64,000 nt of DNA from SAR202 cluster bacterium (GTDB lineage Bacteria; Chloroflexota; Dehalococcoidia; Lucifugimonadales; Lucifugimonadaceae). The notes under the pieces are model-generated. The model was given only the letters and a program-made list of their open reading frames with translations. It made no database searches and was not told the origin of the DNA. The stretch is taken from NCBI GenBank assembly GCA_009392215.1, contig VFGZ01000033.1, forward strand, positions 33,144-97,143. The letters run 5' to 3'. This document shows, in pieces, positions 53,800 through 61,618 of the stretch. How positions within the stretch are numbered: position 1 is the stretch's first letter; every line of letters begins with the position of its first letter. Both the position numbers and the translations under genes were made by a program.

Positions 53800-53914
53800 G
53801 TTCACTTTGTTAGAATTGCTGATGGGATTTTTTGACGATCAAGGTGGTCGTGAAAACAGATTAGAAATCGATCGCCTGATCGAGGGAGTAGTGACACGTA
53901 CGATCAGACTCTGA
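53792..53914 (+). CDS. Small hypothetical protein between pxpC and oadG
   Basis: A 40-residue frame starting with ATG inside the pxpC stop region (eight-base overlap, GATGGATAA) and ending at TGA 53912-53914. It contains a mixed hydrophobic-charged stretch (LLELLMGFFDDQ) and a helix-like end (IDRLIEGVVTRTIRL). No family is recognised. The tight overlaps at both ends suggest it is translated, perhaps as a small subunit. Confidence 0.45.
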   Translation: MDKFTLLELLMGFFDDQGGRENRLEIDRLIEGVVTRTIRL

Positions 53915-53946
53915 TAAACGACGGGCTCACTGTCAGTCTCGTTGGT

Positions 53947-54273
53947 ATGAGTGCAGTTTTCTTAGTTTTGGTATTGTTGGCGTTGTCAATTAAAGCAATA
54001 ACCTTGCTTGATCGTGAGAGTGTCACTCTAGCTGAATCACATCCGGTTTCAGATTCTGTAGATCGTGATCTGGATTCAGTAAACTCAGATGCTCTTACTG
54101 GTCAACAGGTTGCTGCTATGGCTGTAGCTATTGCATTAGCAGATTCTGGTTCCGCACCCACGCAACTTATGACCCATGTTCATGGAACATCATCACCTGA
54201 CGCATGGTTGCAGAGTGGCCGGGCTAGATTAATGAATACTTCAGGATCGTTTTTCGGGGTTAGGCGTATTTAG
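53947..54273 (+). CDS. oadG: Sodium-pump decarboxylase gamma subunit (OadG-like)
   Basis: A 108-residue protein with one N-terminal membrane helix (VFLVLVLLALSIKAITLL) and an acidic, low-complexity tail, the normal layout of OadG, which anchors the Na+-pumping complex. In-frame codons upstream of the ATG encode INDGLTVSLVGM, which also matches the OadG consensus, so the true N-terminus may be at a non-standard CTG (53911) overlapping the stop of the previous gene. No Shine-Dalgarno precedes the ATG. The stop shares a base with the biotin carrier start. Confidence 0.72.
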   Translation: MSAVFLVLVLLALSIKAITLLDRESVTLAESHPVSDSVDRDLDSVNSDALTGQQVAAMAVAIALADSGSAPTQLMTHVHGTSSPDAWLQSGRARLMNTSGSFFGVRRI

Positions 54274-54716
54274 TGGCTAGTAAAAACTACAAGATCAATA
54301 TAGCTGGTAAAACCTATGATGTTGAAGTAGGTGACATTTCTAAATCTCCAGTAGAGGTTTCAGTTGATGGCACGGTTTACCAGGTTGAAATTCCTGAATC
54401 CGTTGGTGGTCGCGCATCGGGTGAGCAACCTACTTTAGCGCCTAAGCCATTAGCTGCTGCTGCGGTTAGCCGGCCTTCAATACCTGATTCGCTTGATGAT
54501 GGAGTGGTTCGTTCTCCGATGCCTGGTCGTATTCTTAGCGTGAATATATCGGTTGGTGACACGGTAACCAAAGGGCAGCCGATATTTATACTCGAGTCAA
54601 TGAAGATGGAAAACACCATAGCTTCTTCGATCGACGGGAAAGTTACATCGGTGCATGTCGCTGTTAGTGATTCGGTTCAACATGGTCAAACCTTGGCCGA
54701 GATTGCGAAGGGTTAG
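54273..54716 (+). CDS. Biotin carboxyl carrier protein of a decarboxylase/carboxylase
   Basis: A 147-residue biotinyl-domain protein. The C-terminal domain (about 77-147) has VRSPMPGRILSVNISVGD and the biotin-acceptor motif ESMKMEN, with Lys111 as the attachment site. The N-terminal 40 residues (NYKINIAGKTYDVEVG) and a Pro/Ala linker resemble the carrier part of methylmalonyl-CoA or oxaloacetate decarboxylases. GTG start. It is six bases before oadB. Confidence 0.92.
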   Translation: MASKNYKINIAGKTYDVEVGDISKSPVEVSVDGTVYQVEIPESVGGRASGEQPTLAPKPLAAAAVSRPSIPDSLDDGVVRSPMPGRILSVNISVGDTVTKGQPIFILESMKMENTIASSIDGKVTSVHVAVSDSVQHGQTLAEIAKG

Positions 54717-54722
54717 TTCAAA

Positions 54723-55919
54723 ATGGGTAATGAGCTAAGCGCTTTGTGGGCGGGCATAACAGCTTTAGTTGATGAGCCTCGACTGGTCTTGATGTGGTTG
54801 ATTGCCGGGGGGTTATTGTACGTTGGAGTGGCCAGGAAGAAAGAGCCGTTATTACTGGTTCCGATCTCCATGGGAATTCTGTTCGCCAATCTTCCGTTGG
54901 GAGAATTGATTCGAGAAGGTGGTGCTGGTGAACCTGCAGGAATATTGAAAACGTTCCAGACCATTGGTATGGGCACTGACATATTTCCACTTTTGATCTT
55001 TTTAGGGGTTGGAGCGGCAACTGACTTCAATCCGATGCTGTCCAATCCTAAGACTTTGTTGCTAGGTGCAGGGGCTCAAGCAGGCGTTTTTGTCGCACTT
55101 TTTGGTGCTCTGTTACTGGGGATGACTGATTATTTCGAGTTTGGGCTGTTAGAAGCTTCTTCAATAGGGATCATTGGTGGCGCAGATGGACCAACGACTA
55201 TTTTTATTGCTACTCGGATGTTGGAACTCGGGGAATCATTGGCCCACGTGGAAGTTCGGGACATAGTCGGTGCTACCGCGGTTGCGGCATACTCTTACAT
55301 GGCTCTCGTTCCGATAATTCAACCACCTATAATCAAGCTTTTTACAACCAAAAAAGAACGCTTGATTCGAATGGAATACCCATCCAAACCGGTATCTAAG
55401 CGCACGCAAGTGTTGTTCCCGGTATTGACCATTATTATCATCGGTGTGCTTGTGCCTTCTTCTTCTCCACTGATAGGCATGCTGATGTTGGGTAATTTGA
55501 TTAAAGTTTCAGGCGTAGTGCCTAGATTGGCTGATGTTTCAGAAAACGCTTTGATGAATGCGGTGATCATAATGTTGGGTTTGGCCGTCGGCGCTACGAT
55601 GCCAGCACATATTTTCCTGCAACCTGAAACCATAGGGATATTTTTCCTAGGCTTGTTCGCATTTATGACCGCGACAATTGCAGGCATTTTGCTGGCGAAA
55701 ATCATGAATGTTTTCTCCAGCAGTAAGATAAATCCGATGATTGGAGCGGCTGGTGTTTCTGCGGTACCAATGGCCGCGCGGGTCGTACAGGATATGGGTC
55801 AAAAAGAAGATCCGGAGAACTTTCTACTTATGCATGCCATGGGACCTAATGTTGCAGGTGTCATTGGTACAGCGACAGTAGCTGGTGTACTGCTGACCGT
55901 TGTCAGAACTTTACTTTGA
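54723..55919 (+). CDS. oadB: Na+-translocating decarboxylase beta subunit
   Basis: A 398-residue polytopic membrane protein of the OadB/MmdB/GcdB family. The conserved IGIIGGADGPTTIFIATR near residue 155 contains the Asp involved in Na+ and proton movement, and IMLGLAVGATMPAHIFLQPETI and NPMIGAAGVSAVPMAARV are further signatures. Decarboxylation of carboxybiotin here drives Na+ export. It ends the biotin cassette; a 57-base gap follows. Confidence 0.94.
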   Translation: MGNELSALWAGITALVDEPRLVLMWLIAGGLLYVGVARKKEPLLLVPISMGILFANLPLGELIREGGAGEPAGILKTFQTIGMGTDIFPLLIFLGVGAATDFNPMLSNPKTLLLGAGAQAGVFVALFGALLLGMTDYFEFGLLEASSIGIIGGADGPTTIFIATRMLELGESLAHVEVRDIVGATAVAAYSYMALVPIIQPPIIKLFTTKKERLIRMEYPSKPVSKRTQVLFPVLTIIIIGVLVPSSSPLIGMLMLGNLIKVSGVVPRLADVSENALMNAVIIMLGLAVGATMPAHIFLQPETIGIFFLGLFAFMTATIAGILLAKIMNVFSSSKINPMIGAAGVSAVPMAARVVQDMGQKEDPENFLLMHAMGPNVAGVIGTATVAGVLLTVVRTLL

Positions 55920-55976
55920 TTTTGGCCCAACAACTATCAGGCTCAAGCAAGCCTTGATAACAGGGGGAACCTAGAG

Positions 55977-56879
55977 ATGCCTGACCGTTCGATGAGGGGT
56001 GTATATCCAATCCTTTCGGCACCTATTGATGAGAAAGGTCATTTGGTGCTCGAAGATCTTGAGCGACAAGTTGAATGGATGATCGCAAAAGGAGTGGATG
56101 GCCTCGGGATTGCTGTTGCTACAGAAATTTACAAATTTAATGAAAAAGAACGTGACGAAATACTCAGTACGGTCGTAAAGGTTAATAACGGTCGCGTGAA
56201 AATTGTGATGAATACAGGCGGTGAAAGTACTGATGTCGCAATTTTTCTGTCCAAGAGGGCTGAAGAGCTAGGGGCAGATGCGTTGATGATTCGTCCTACA
56301 TCTTTTATTCCTGTGCCGGCTTCCGAAAACATCGAGTATTTTGGTCGAATTGCTGAATCTGTATCTCTTCCCATCTTTTTACAAGACCAGGGGACGGCGC
56401 AGGTTCCACCGGCGATGGCAGTGCAGTGTGCTAAAAGGCATGAGAACCTTTGTTATATTAAAGTTGAGACCCCGCCGACTTTGCCTAGGATGGGTGAAAC
56501 CTGCGAGCTGGCTAAAGGTACCGGGCTTATATTGTTTGGTGGCGCTGGTGGTGCATTTGCCGTTGAAGAGTTTAAGCGCGGTTCCGTTGGCACAATGCCT
56601 GGATCAACATTGCCAGATATGTTCGTAAGAGTGTGGAATCACTTTCAGGCGGGTGATGAAGATTCAGCTAATTTAGAAATGCGCCGTCATGCACCGTTAA
56701 TTCAGATGTTGGCTCAAGGGCAGGGATTTGCTGGATGGATATACAAGCACATCATGGTCAGGCGAGGGATTTTTTCTCCAGGTTCGGATTTTGCGAGGCA
56801 TCCTGCACTCAAACCGGATGCAGATCATTTCAAAGAAATCGATGCTTTACTTGAAAGTTTGGACTTGGTGGGGAAATAG
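55977..56879 (+). CDS. Dihydrodipicolinate synthase/N-acetylneuraminate lyase-family aldolase
   Basis: A 300-residue DapA-family (beta/alpha)8 protein. It begins GVYPILSAPIDEKGHL, has the Schiff-base Lys in LCYIKVETPP near 163, and GLGIAVATEIYKFNEKER replaces the canonical GTTGE loop. The helper Tyr motif (YNxPxRTG) is changed to FLQDQGTAQV, so it is not true DapA. A 2-keto acid aldolase or decarboxylating dehydratase is likely; the substrate is unknown. GGGGG precedes the ATG. Confidence 0.84.
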   Translation: MPDRSMRGVYPILSAPIDEKGHLVLEDLERQVEWMIAKGVDGLGIAVATEIYKFNEKERDEILSTVVKVNNGRVKIVMNTGGESTDVAIFLSKRAEELGADALMIRPTSFIPVPASENIEYFGRIAESVSLPIFLQDQGTAQVPPAMAVQCAKRHENLCYIKVETPPTLPRMGETCELAKGTGLILFGGAGGAFAVEEFKRGSVGTMPGSTLPDMFVRVWNHFQAGDEDSANLEMRRHAPLIQMLAQGQGFAGWIYKHIMVRRGIFSPGSDFARHPALKPDADHFKEIDALLESLDLVGK

Positions 56880-57104
56880 TCACACATCGAAAAAGGTATT
56901 CGGGGTGGGGATTATAAAGATAACTCGCAAGTTAAAAAATGTTGGGTGAGAATAGAATTTATCCTTGTGTGAAAATGTCAACAAGGAAAGAACGTTGTTC
57001 GGAATACCTATTCAAACTTACGCTTGGACAGCAATTTGTTTGATATCGATTAAATTAATGTCGTGCGGGCGTAATCGTTACGTAGCATTGGTACGGTGAG
57101 GTAG

Positions 57105-57944
57105 ATGGAACCTGTTACTGAATTAGCGCTATTTGGTTCTGATTTAAACACCGCTCAACTTGTTGGCCTGGCTGTCATGTCCCTGCTGGTCGGAATCATA
57201 GGTGGAATCGTGGGAATAGCACTTGGTGTTGTACGCCTGCCCGTGATGACTGCTGTTGGCTTGGATCCGCTCATGGCCGCAAGTACAAACCTTTTTGTCA
57301 GCGTGCTTGGCTCCGTGGCCGGCTCTTGGCCCGCCATTTTGCAGAACCGTATAGTGTTCCGAGTCGTGATCGTGATTGGTATTCCGGCCATAGCCGGTTC
57401 TTTTGCGGGCGGTCTTTACGCTGACTTGGTTTCTAGGATGATTCTGTTGTTGATCGTCGCGCTGTTATTAGTCTGGTCATCCCTCATGATGATCGTTCGA
57501 GCCGTTGCCGAACTGCGTGATCGCTCTTCTTCTGATGAGGATGCAGATGCTCGCTCTGGACGTGGAGACCTTAATTCTAAGACCGTGGTGCGAGAAAGCG
57601 TTTTGGGTTTCGGTATTGGCTTGATGGGTGGTGCTGTTGGTTTGGCACTGGGCGTTTTGCGTATGCCAGCTCTCGTGCATGTCCTGAAGATGAAGCCCTC
57701 GCTGGCAGCTGGTACAAATTTAGCACTTACAATTCTTGTAGGAACTTCAGGATTTACCGGTCACCTGATCAGCGGCAGGGTTGACTGGTTGTTGGTTTCA
57801 GTAATTGGTATTCCTGCGATGATTGGAATGTTCGTTGGTTCCCGTATGACCGGTACGGTGGATGCTGCGAAGTTGCGCTTGGTTTTGGGAATCGTACTGC
57901 TTGCGGTTTCGCCACTGGTATTCTCTGATGCCATATCGAGTTAA
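57105..57944 (+). CDS. TSUP-family (TauE/SafE) membrane transporter
   Basis: A 279-residue membrane protein with an internal duplication: GGIVGIALGVVRLPVM...AASTNLFVSVLGSVAG in the first half and GGAVGLALGVLRMPALV...AAGTNLALTILVGTSG in the second. This is the TSUP repeat fold with about eight helices. Family members export sulfite, sulfoacetate or take up organic anions. Neighbouring genes of propionate metabolism suggest a carboxylate or sulfonate, which is inference only. Confidence 0.85.
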   Translation: MEPVTELALFGSDLNTAQLVGLAVMSLLVGIIGGIVGIALGVVRLPVMTAVGLDPLMAASTNLFVSVLGSVAGSWPAILQNRIVFRVVIVIGIPAIAGSFAGGLYADLVSRMILLLIVALLLVWSSLMMIVRAVAELRDRSSSDEDADARSGRGDLNSKTVVRESVLGFGIGLMGGAVGLALGVLRMPALVHVLKMKPSLAAGTNLALTILVGTSGFTGHLISGRVDWLLVSVIGIPAMIGMFVGSRMTGTVDAAKLRLVLGIVLLAVSPLVFSDAISS

Positions 57945-57982
57945 TCTGTTTTTATCAGTATCACGATTGTTGCTCCTGTACA

Positions 57983-57988
57983 TATAAT
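57983..57988 (+). promoter_or_regulatory. Likely -10 element for prpB giving a leaderless or very short leader mRNA
   Basis: A perfect TATAAT ends eight bases before the prpB ATG (57997), placing the expected transcription start at or next to the initiation codon. No -35 match and no Shine-Dalgarno are visible. Confidence 0.4.
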
Positions 57989-57996
57989 TCCCCATT

Positions 57997-58881
57997 ATGA
58001 TCACTACACCAGGCAAAGATCTAAGGAAAGCAATTCAAGTAGAGTCACCTCTACAAGTTGTGGGGGTGACGAATCCTTATCACGGGGTGATGGCGCAATC
58101 TGCCGGATTTATCGCTCTTTACCTGTCGGGTTCTGGAGTTGCGACTTCTTCTTATGGCTTACCTGATCTTGGTATGACCACGCTTGATAATGTCCTTGGA
58201 GATGTGCGGCGGGTTGTTGCAGCGGTGGATTTGCCTCTTCTTGTCGATGTCGACACGGGTTGGGGCGGTGCGTTTATGATAGCGCGAACGATGAAAGAAA
58301 TGGCTCGCGCAGGCGCTGCAGGAGTACATATCGAAGATCAGGTACAAGATAAACGGTGTGGTCATCGACCTGGTAAACAAATCGTTTCGTCCATCGAAAT
58401 GCAGAATAGGTTAAAAGCTGCTGCTGATGCGAAGGAGTACGAAGATTTTGTTTTGATGGCACGTACAGACGCCATCGCTATTGAAGGTGTTGATGCCGCA
58501 GTGGAACGGGCGGTTGATTATGTTGAATCAGGCGCCGACATGCTATTTGCGGAGGCGGTTACTGAACTCGCGGATTACAAGAAGTTTAGGGATGCGACTG
58601 GCGTACCGGTATTGGCGAATTTGACTGAGTTTGGGAAAACTCCGGCATTTACCCTCGATGAGCTGGCTCGCGTTGGTGTTGACATCGCTTTGTACCCGTT
58701 GACCGCATTTCGCGCAGCTAATAAGGCTGCAGAAAATGTTTTCAGGATCCTGAGGACCGAGGGTACTCAAGCCAAAATTATCGATAATTTGCAAACTCGT
58801 GATGAGCTTTATGACTACATTCATTATCAAGCGTATGAAAACAAGTTAGATCAGCTTTTCACCACTGATAGCGACTTATAG
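57997..58881 (+). CDS. prpB: 2-methylisocitrate lyase-like (isocitrate lyase/PEP mutase family)
   Basis: A 294-residue TIM-barrel lyase. Active-site parts are DVDTGWGGAF near 84-93 (Mg2+ site), EDQVQDKRCGHRPGK with catalytic Cys121, and ARTDA near 160. The K-R-C-G-H-R variant fits PrpB and related oxaloacetate hydrolases. With prpC and prpD directly downstream, cleavage of methylisocitrate to pyruvate and succinate is the best reading. Confidence 0.87.
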   Translation: MITTPGKDLRKAIQVESPLQVVGVTNPYHGVMAQSAGFIALYLSGSGVATSSYGLPDLGMTTLDNVLGDVRRVVAAVDLPLLVDVDTGWGGAFMIARTMKEMARAGAAGVHIEDQVQDKRCGHRPGKQIVSSIEMQNRLKAAADAKEYEDFVLMARTDAIAIEGVDAAVERAVDYVESGADMLFAEAVTELADYKKFRDATGVPVLANLTEFGKTPAFTLDELARVGVDIALYPLTAFRAANKAAENVFRILRTEGTQAKIIDNLQTRDELYDYIHYQAYENKLDQLFTTDSDL

Positions 58882-58903
58882 TTAACTGACAGGATTTATC
58901 AAT

Positions 58904-60019
58904 ATGGTCAACTCTGGTCTTAATGGTGTTACCGCAGGTTCTTCGGGGGTGTCGACGGTTGGTAAGGCTGGAGTAGGTCTTACATATCGGGGCTATTCGA
59001 TTACCGATCTTGCGGCAGAGGGAACTTTCGAGGAAGTTGCCTATCTCTTGATCTACGGTAAGCTTCCGACCTATGATCAGCTCAATGCCTATAAAAACAA
59101 GCTTTGTAGTTTGCGTTCGCTTCCAAACGGATTAAAGACTCTGTTGGAGCATATGCCCCAATCTGCTCATCCGATGGATGTACTGCGGACCGGGACATCG
59201 TTACTAGGAACGCTTGAGCCCGAAGGAAAGGACGGAAGAACTGCAGCTTCAGTTGGGGACAGGCTAACCGCAAGTTTTGGTTCGATGTTGGCCTACTGGT
59301 ATCGCTTTCATTCTCGAAATGAACGTATCGAAACAGATTCCGATGAAGATACCGTGGCAGGTCATTTTTTGAGCCTGATGTCTGGTACGGCTTCCGATCC
59401 GTTAAAGCGAGAGGCGTTGGATAAGACCCTGATCTTGTATGCTGAGCACGAATTTAATGCGTCGACTTTTAGCGCTCGCGTTATCACCTCGACATTGGCA
59501 GATACTTATTCGGCTGTCACGGGAGCGATTGGTGCTCTGCGGGGACCACTCCATGGAGGCGCCAATGAGGCTGCGATGGAACTGGTATCGTCATTCGACT
59601 CTCCGCAGGATGCAGAGAAATCTGTGATGCACATGTTGAAAGCCCGACGACTCATCATGGGTTTTGGCCATCGTGTTTACAAGAACGGAGATCCTCGTTC
59701 GCCAATTGTAAAAGACTTGGCCCGTCAGTTATCTGATGCGGCAAACAATACCTCTTTCTACGATATTTCTGACCGGATTGAGGCTGTCATGTTTCGGGAG
59801 AAAGGGATGTTCCCGAATCTAGATTTTTATGCTGCTACTGCTTATCACCTATGTGGAATCCCAACAGCGATGTTTACACCGGTGTTTGTGATCGCACGCA
59901 CGTCCGGGTGGATTGCTCATGTCTTGGAACAACGCGGTGATAACGCCCTAATTCGTCCCCTGTCTGAGTACACTGGCCCCGCTCCTAGGGACTACGTGGC
60001 CATAGATGATCGTGATTGA
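58904..60019 (+). CDS. prpC: 2-methylcitrate synthase/citrate synthase
   Basis: A 371-residue short-form citrate synthase. The catalytic residues lie in PLHGGANEAAME, GFGHRVYKNGDPRSP and the FYAATAYH segment (catalytic Asp in LDFYAATAYH). Length matches the type that includes PrpC, GltA2 and CitZ; the position between prpB and prpD supports condensation of propionyl-CoA with oxaloacetate, though citrate synthase activity is also possible. Confidence 0.9.
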   Translation: MVNSGLNGVTAGSSGVSTVGKAGVGLTYRGYSITDLAAEGTFEEVAYLLIYGKLPTYDQLNAYKNKLCSLRSLPNGLKTLLEHMPQSAHPMDVLRTGTSLLGTLEPEGKDGRTAASVGDRLTASFGSMLAYWYRFHSRNERIETDSDEDTVAGHFLSLMSGTASDPLKREALDKTLILYAEHEFNASTFSARVITSTLADTYSAVTGAIGALRGPLHGGANEAAMELVSSFDSPQDAEKSVMHMLKARRLIMGFGHRVYKNGDPRSPIVKDLARQLSDAANNTSFYDISDRIEAVMFREKGMFPNLDFYAATAYHLCGIPTAMFTPVFVIARTSGWIAHVLEQRGDNALIRPLSEYTGPAPRDYVAIDDRD

Positions 60020-61452
60020 AAATTACTATGCCAGCAACAGATAACGTTATAGCGAAAATTGCTGATTACGCGGTCAATTATCAACCTGATTCTGAATTAG
60101 CGGTGGATACGGCCCGATTGTGTCTTATGGATTCAATTGGATGCGCTTTGTTGGCCATGGATTACCAGGCGTGTACCAAGTTGCTAGGCCCAGACGTGGA
60201 AGGCATGATTGTCCCAAACGGTGCTAGGGTCCCCGGCACTCGGTACGAACTGGATCCAGTTAAGGCGGCTTTCGACACAGGGACAGCGATTCGATGGTTA
60301 GATTTCAATGACACTTGGCTCGCTGCCGAGTGGGGTCATCCATCTGATAATTTTGGTTCGATTATCCCGTTAGCCGATTTCATCTGTCGTAGCAACGTTT
60401 TGGGGACCTCACGATCGATCAATGTCAGAGAATTATTGGAAATGGCCGTGAAAGCCTATGAGATTCAAGGCGTTCTCGCCCTGGATAATTCTTTCAACAG
60501 CGTTGGCATTGATCACGTGATCCTGGTGAAAGTTGCATCGACCGCGGTTGTTACATCGATGCTGGGTGGTAACGTACAGCAGGTGGAGAACGCCGTTTCG
60601 AACGCTTGGCTCGACGCCTCATTGCGTACTTATAGGCATGCACCGAATACCGGGTCACGAAAATCCTGGGCGGCGGGTGACGCTGTGAGTCGAGCTGTTA
60701 GGTTTAGCTTGAACTCTATGTCCGGTGAAATGGGTTATCCTTCAGCATTGACATCCCCGGGCTGGGGATTCCAGGATGCTTGGTTTAGAGGGCAAGAGAT
60801 CACTCTTCAGCGAGAGTTAGGTTCTTACGTTATGGAAAACATCCTGTTCAAGGTCTCTTTCCCCGCTGAGTTCCACGCTCAGACTGCTGTCGAGGCTGCC
60901 TTCCAACTTCATCCACAAGTTGTATCACGACTTGGCGAGATCGATGAAGTGATGATCGCTTCCCAGGAATCGGCATTGCGCATCATCGATAAAACCGGTC
61001 CCTTGAACAATCCTGCAGATCGAGATCACTGTATTCAGTACATGACGGCAGTTGCTCTAATAAAAGGTTGTCTGGTAGCAGAGGATTACGAGGATGAGAT
61101 GGCGATGGATCCTCGCGTTGATCAACTTCGAGACAAGATGATCATGAATCACGATCGAAGATTTACGGAAGATTACATCGATCCCGATAAACGTTCCATT
61201 GCGAACAGCGTGCAGGTGCGATTCAAAGATGGTTCATCAACTGAAAATATAACGGTCGCGTACCCGATTGGGCATCGCAGACGCCGCCAGGAAGCCAAGC
61301 CATTACTGGTGGAAAAATTTAGGGCGAATTTAAGTACGCAACTTGACAAGGAGAAGGTTGAAGATCTGGTCAAGTTATTTGCTAATCAGTCAACTCTGGG
61401 GCTTATGGCTGTTGATGATTTGGTAGATATGTTGGTCCCGTCAGGCGACTAG
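60016..61452 (+). CDS. prpD: MmgE/PrpD family 2-methylcitrate dehydratase
   Basis: A 478-residue MmgE/PrpD protein. DTARLCLMDSIGCALLAM, the segment IRWLDFNDTWLAAEWGHPSDN and AGDAVSRAVRFSL are characteristic. The Fe-S-independent PrpD dehydrates methylcitrate to methylaconitate. A TTG at 60016 overlaps the prpC stop (TTGA); ATG 60028 is an alternative start. It completes a prpB-prpC-prpD set. Confidence 0.92.
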   Translation: MKITMPATDNVIAKIADYAVNYQPDSELAVDTARLCLMDSIGCALLAMDYQACTKLLGPDVEGMIVPNGARVPGTRYELDPVKAAFDTGTAIRWLDFNDTWLAAEWGHPSDNFGSIIPLADFICRSNVLGTSRSINVRELLEMAVKAYEIQGVLALDNSFNSVGIDHVILVKVASTAVVTSMLGGNVQQVENAVSNAWLDASLRTYRHAPNTGSRKSWAAGDAVSRAVRFSLNSMSGEMGYPSALTSPGWGFQDAWFRGQEITLQRELGSYVMENILFKVSFPAEFHAQTAVEAAFQLHPQVVSRLGEIDEVMIASQESALRIIDKTGPLNNPADRDHCIQYMTAVALIKGCLVAEDYEDEMAMDPRVDQLRDKMIMNHDRRFTEDYIDPDKRSIANSVQVRFKDGSSTENITVAYPIGHRRRRQEAKPLLVEKFRANLSTQLDKEKVEDLVKLFANQSTLGLMAVDDLVDMLVPSGD

Positions 61453-61618
61453 AAAATCGCAAATATCATGTCTTGGGTCTATATCACCCCAAATCAGAAC
61501 CTGATGGTGCTAATCTTTTCAATCGCTTGGTTTCGGGATGTCAAATCGTAGATGCGTTTATTGAATTCCAAGTAACTGTGCGAAGACTGGGCTAAGACAA
61601 AGAGAAATTTTAATAATT

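Noticed and set aside
55936..55960. Imperfect hairpin (TATCAGGCT / AGCCTTGATA) between oadB and the DapA-family gene as a riboswitch
   Set aside because: Only nine pairs with a bulge and no conserved riboswitch core; could be a weak intercistronic stem.
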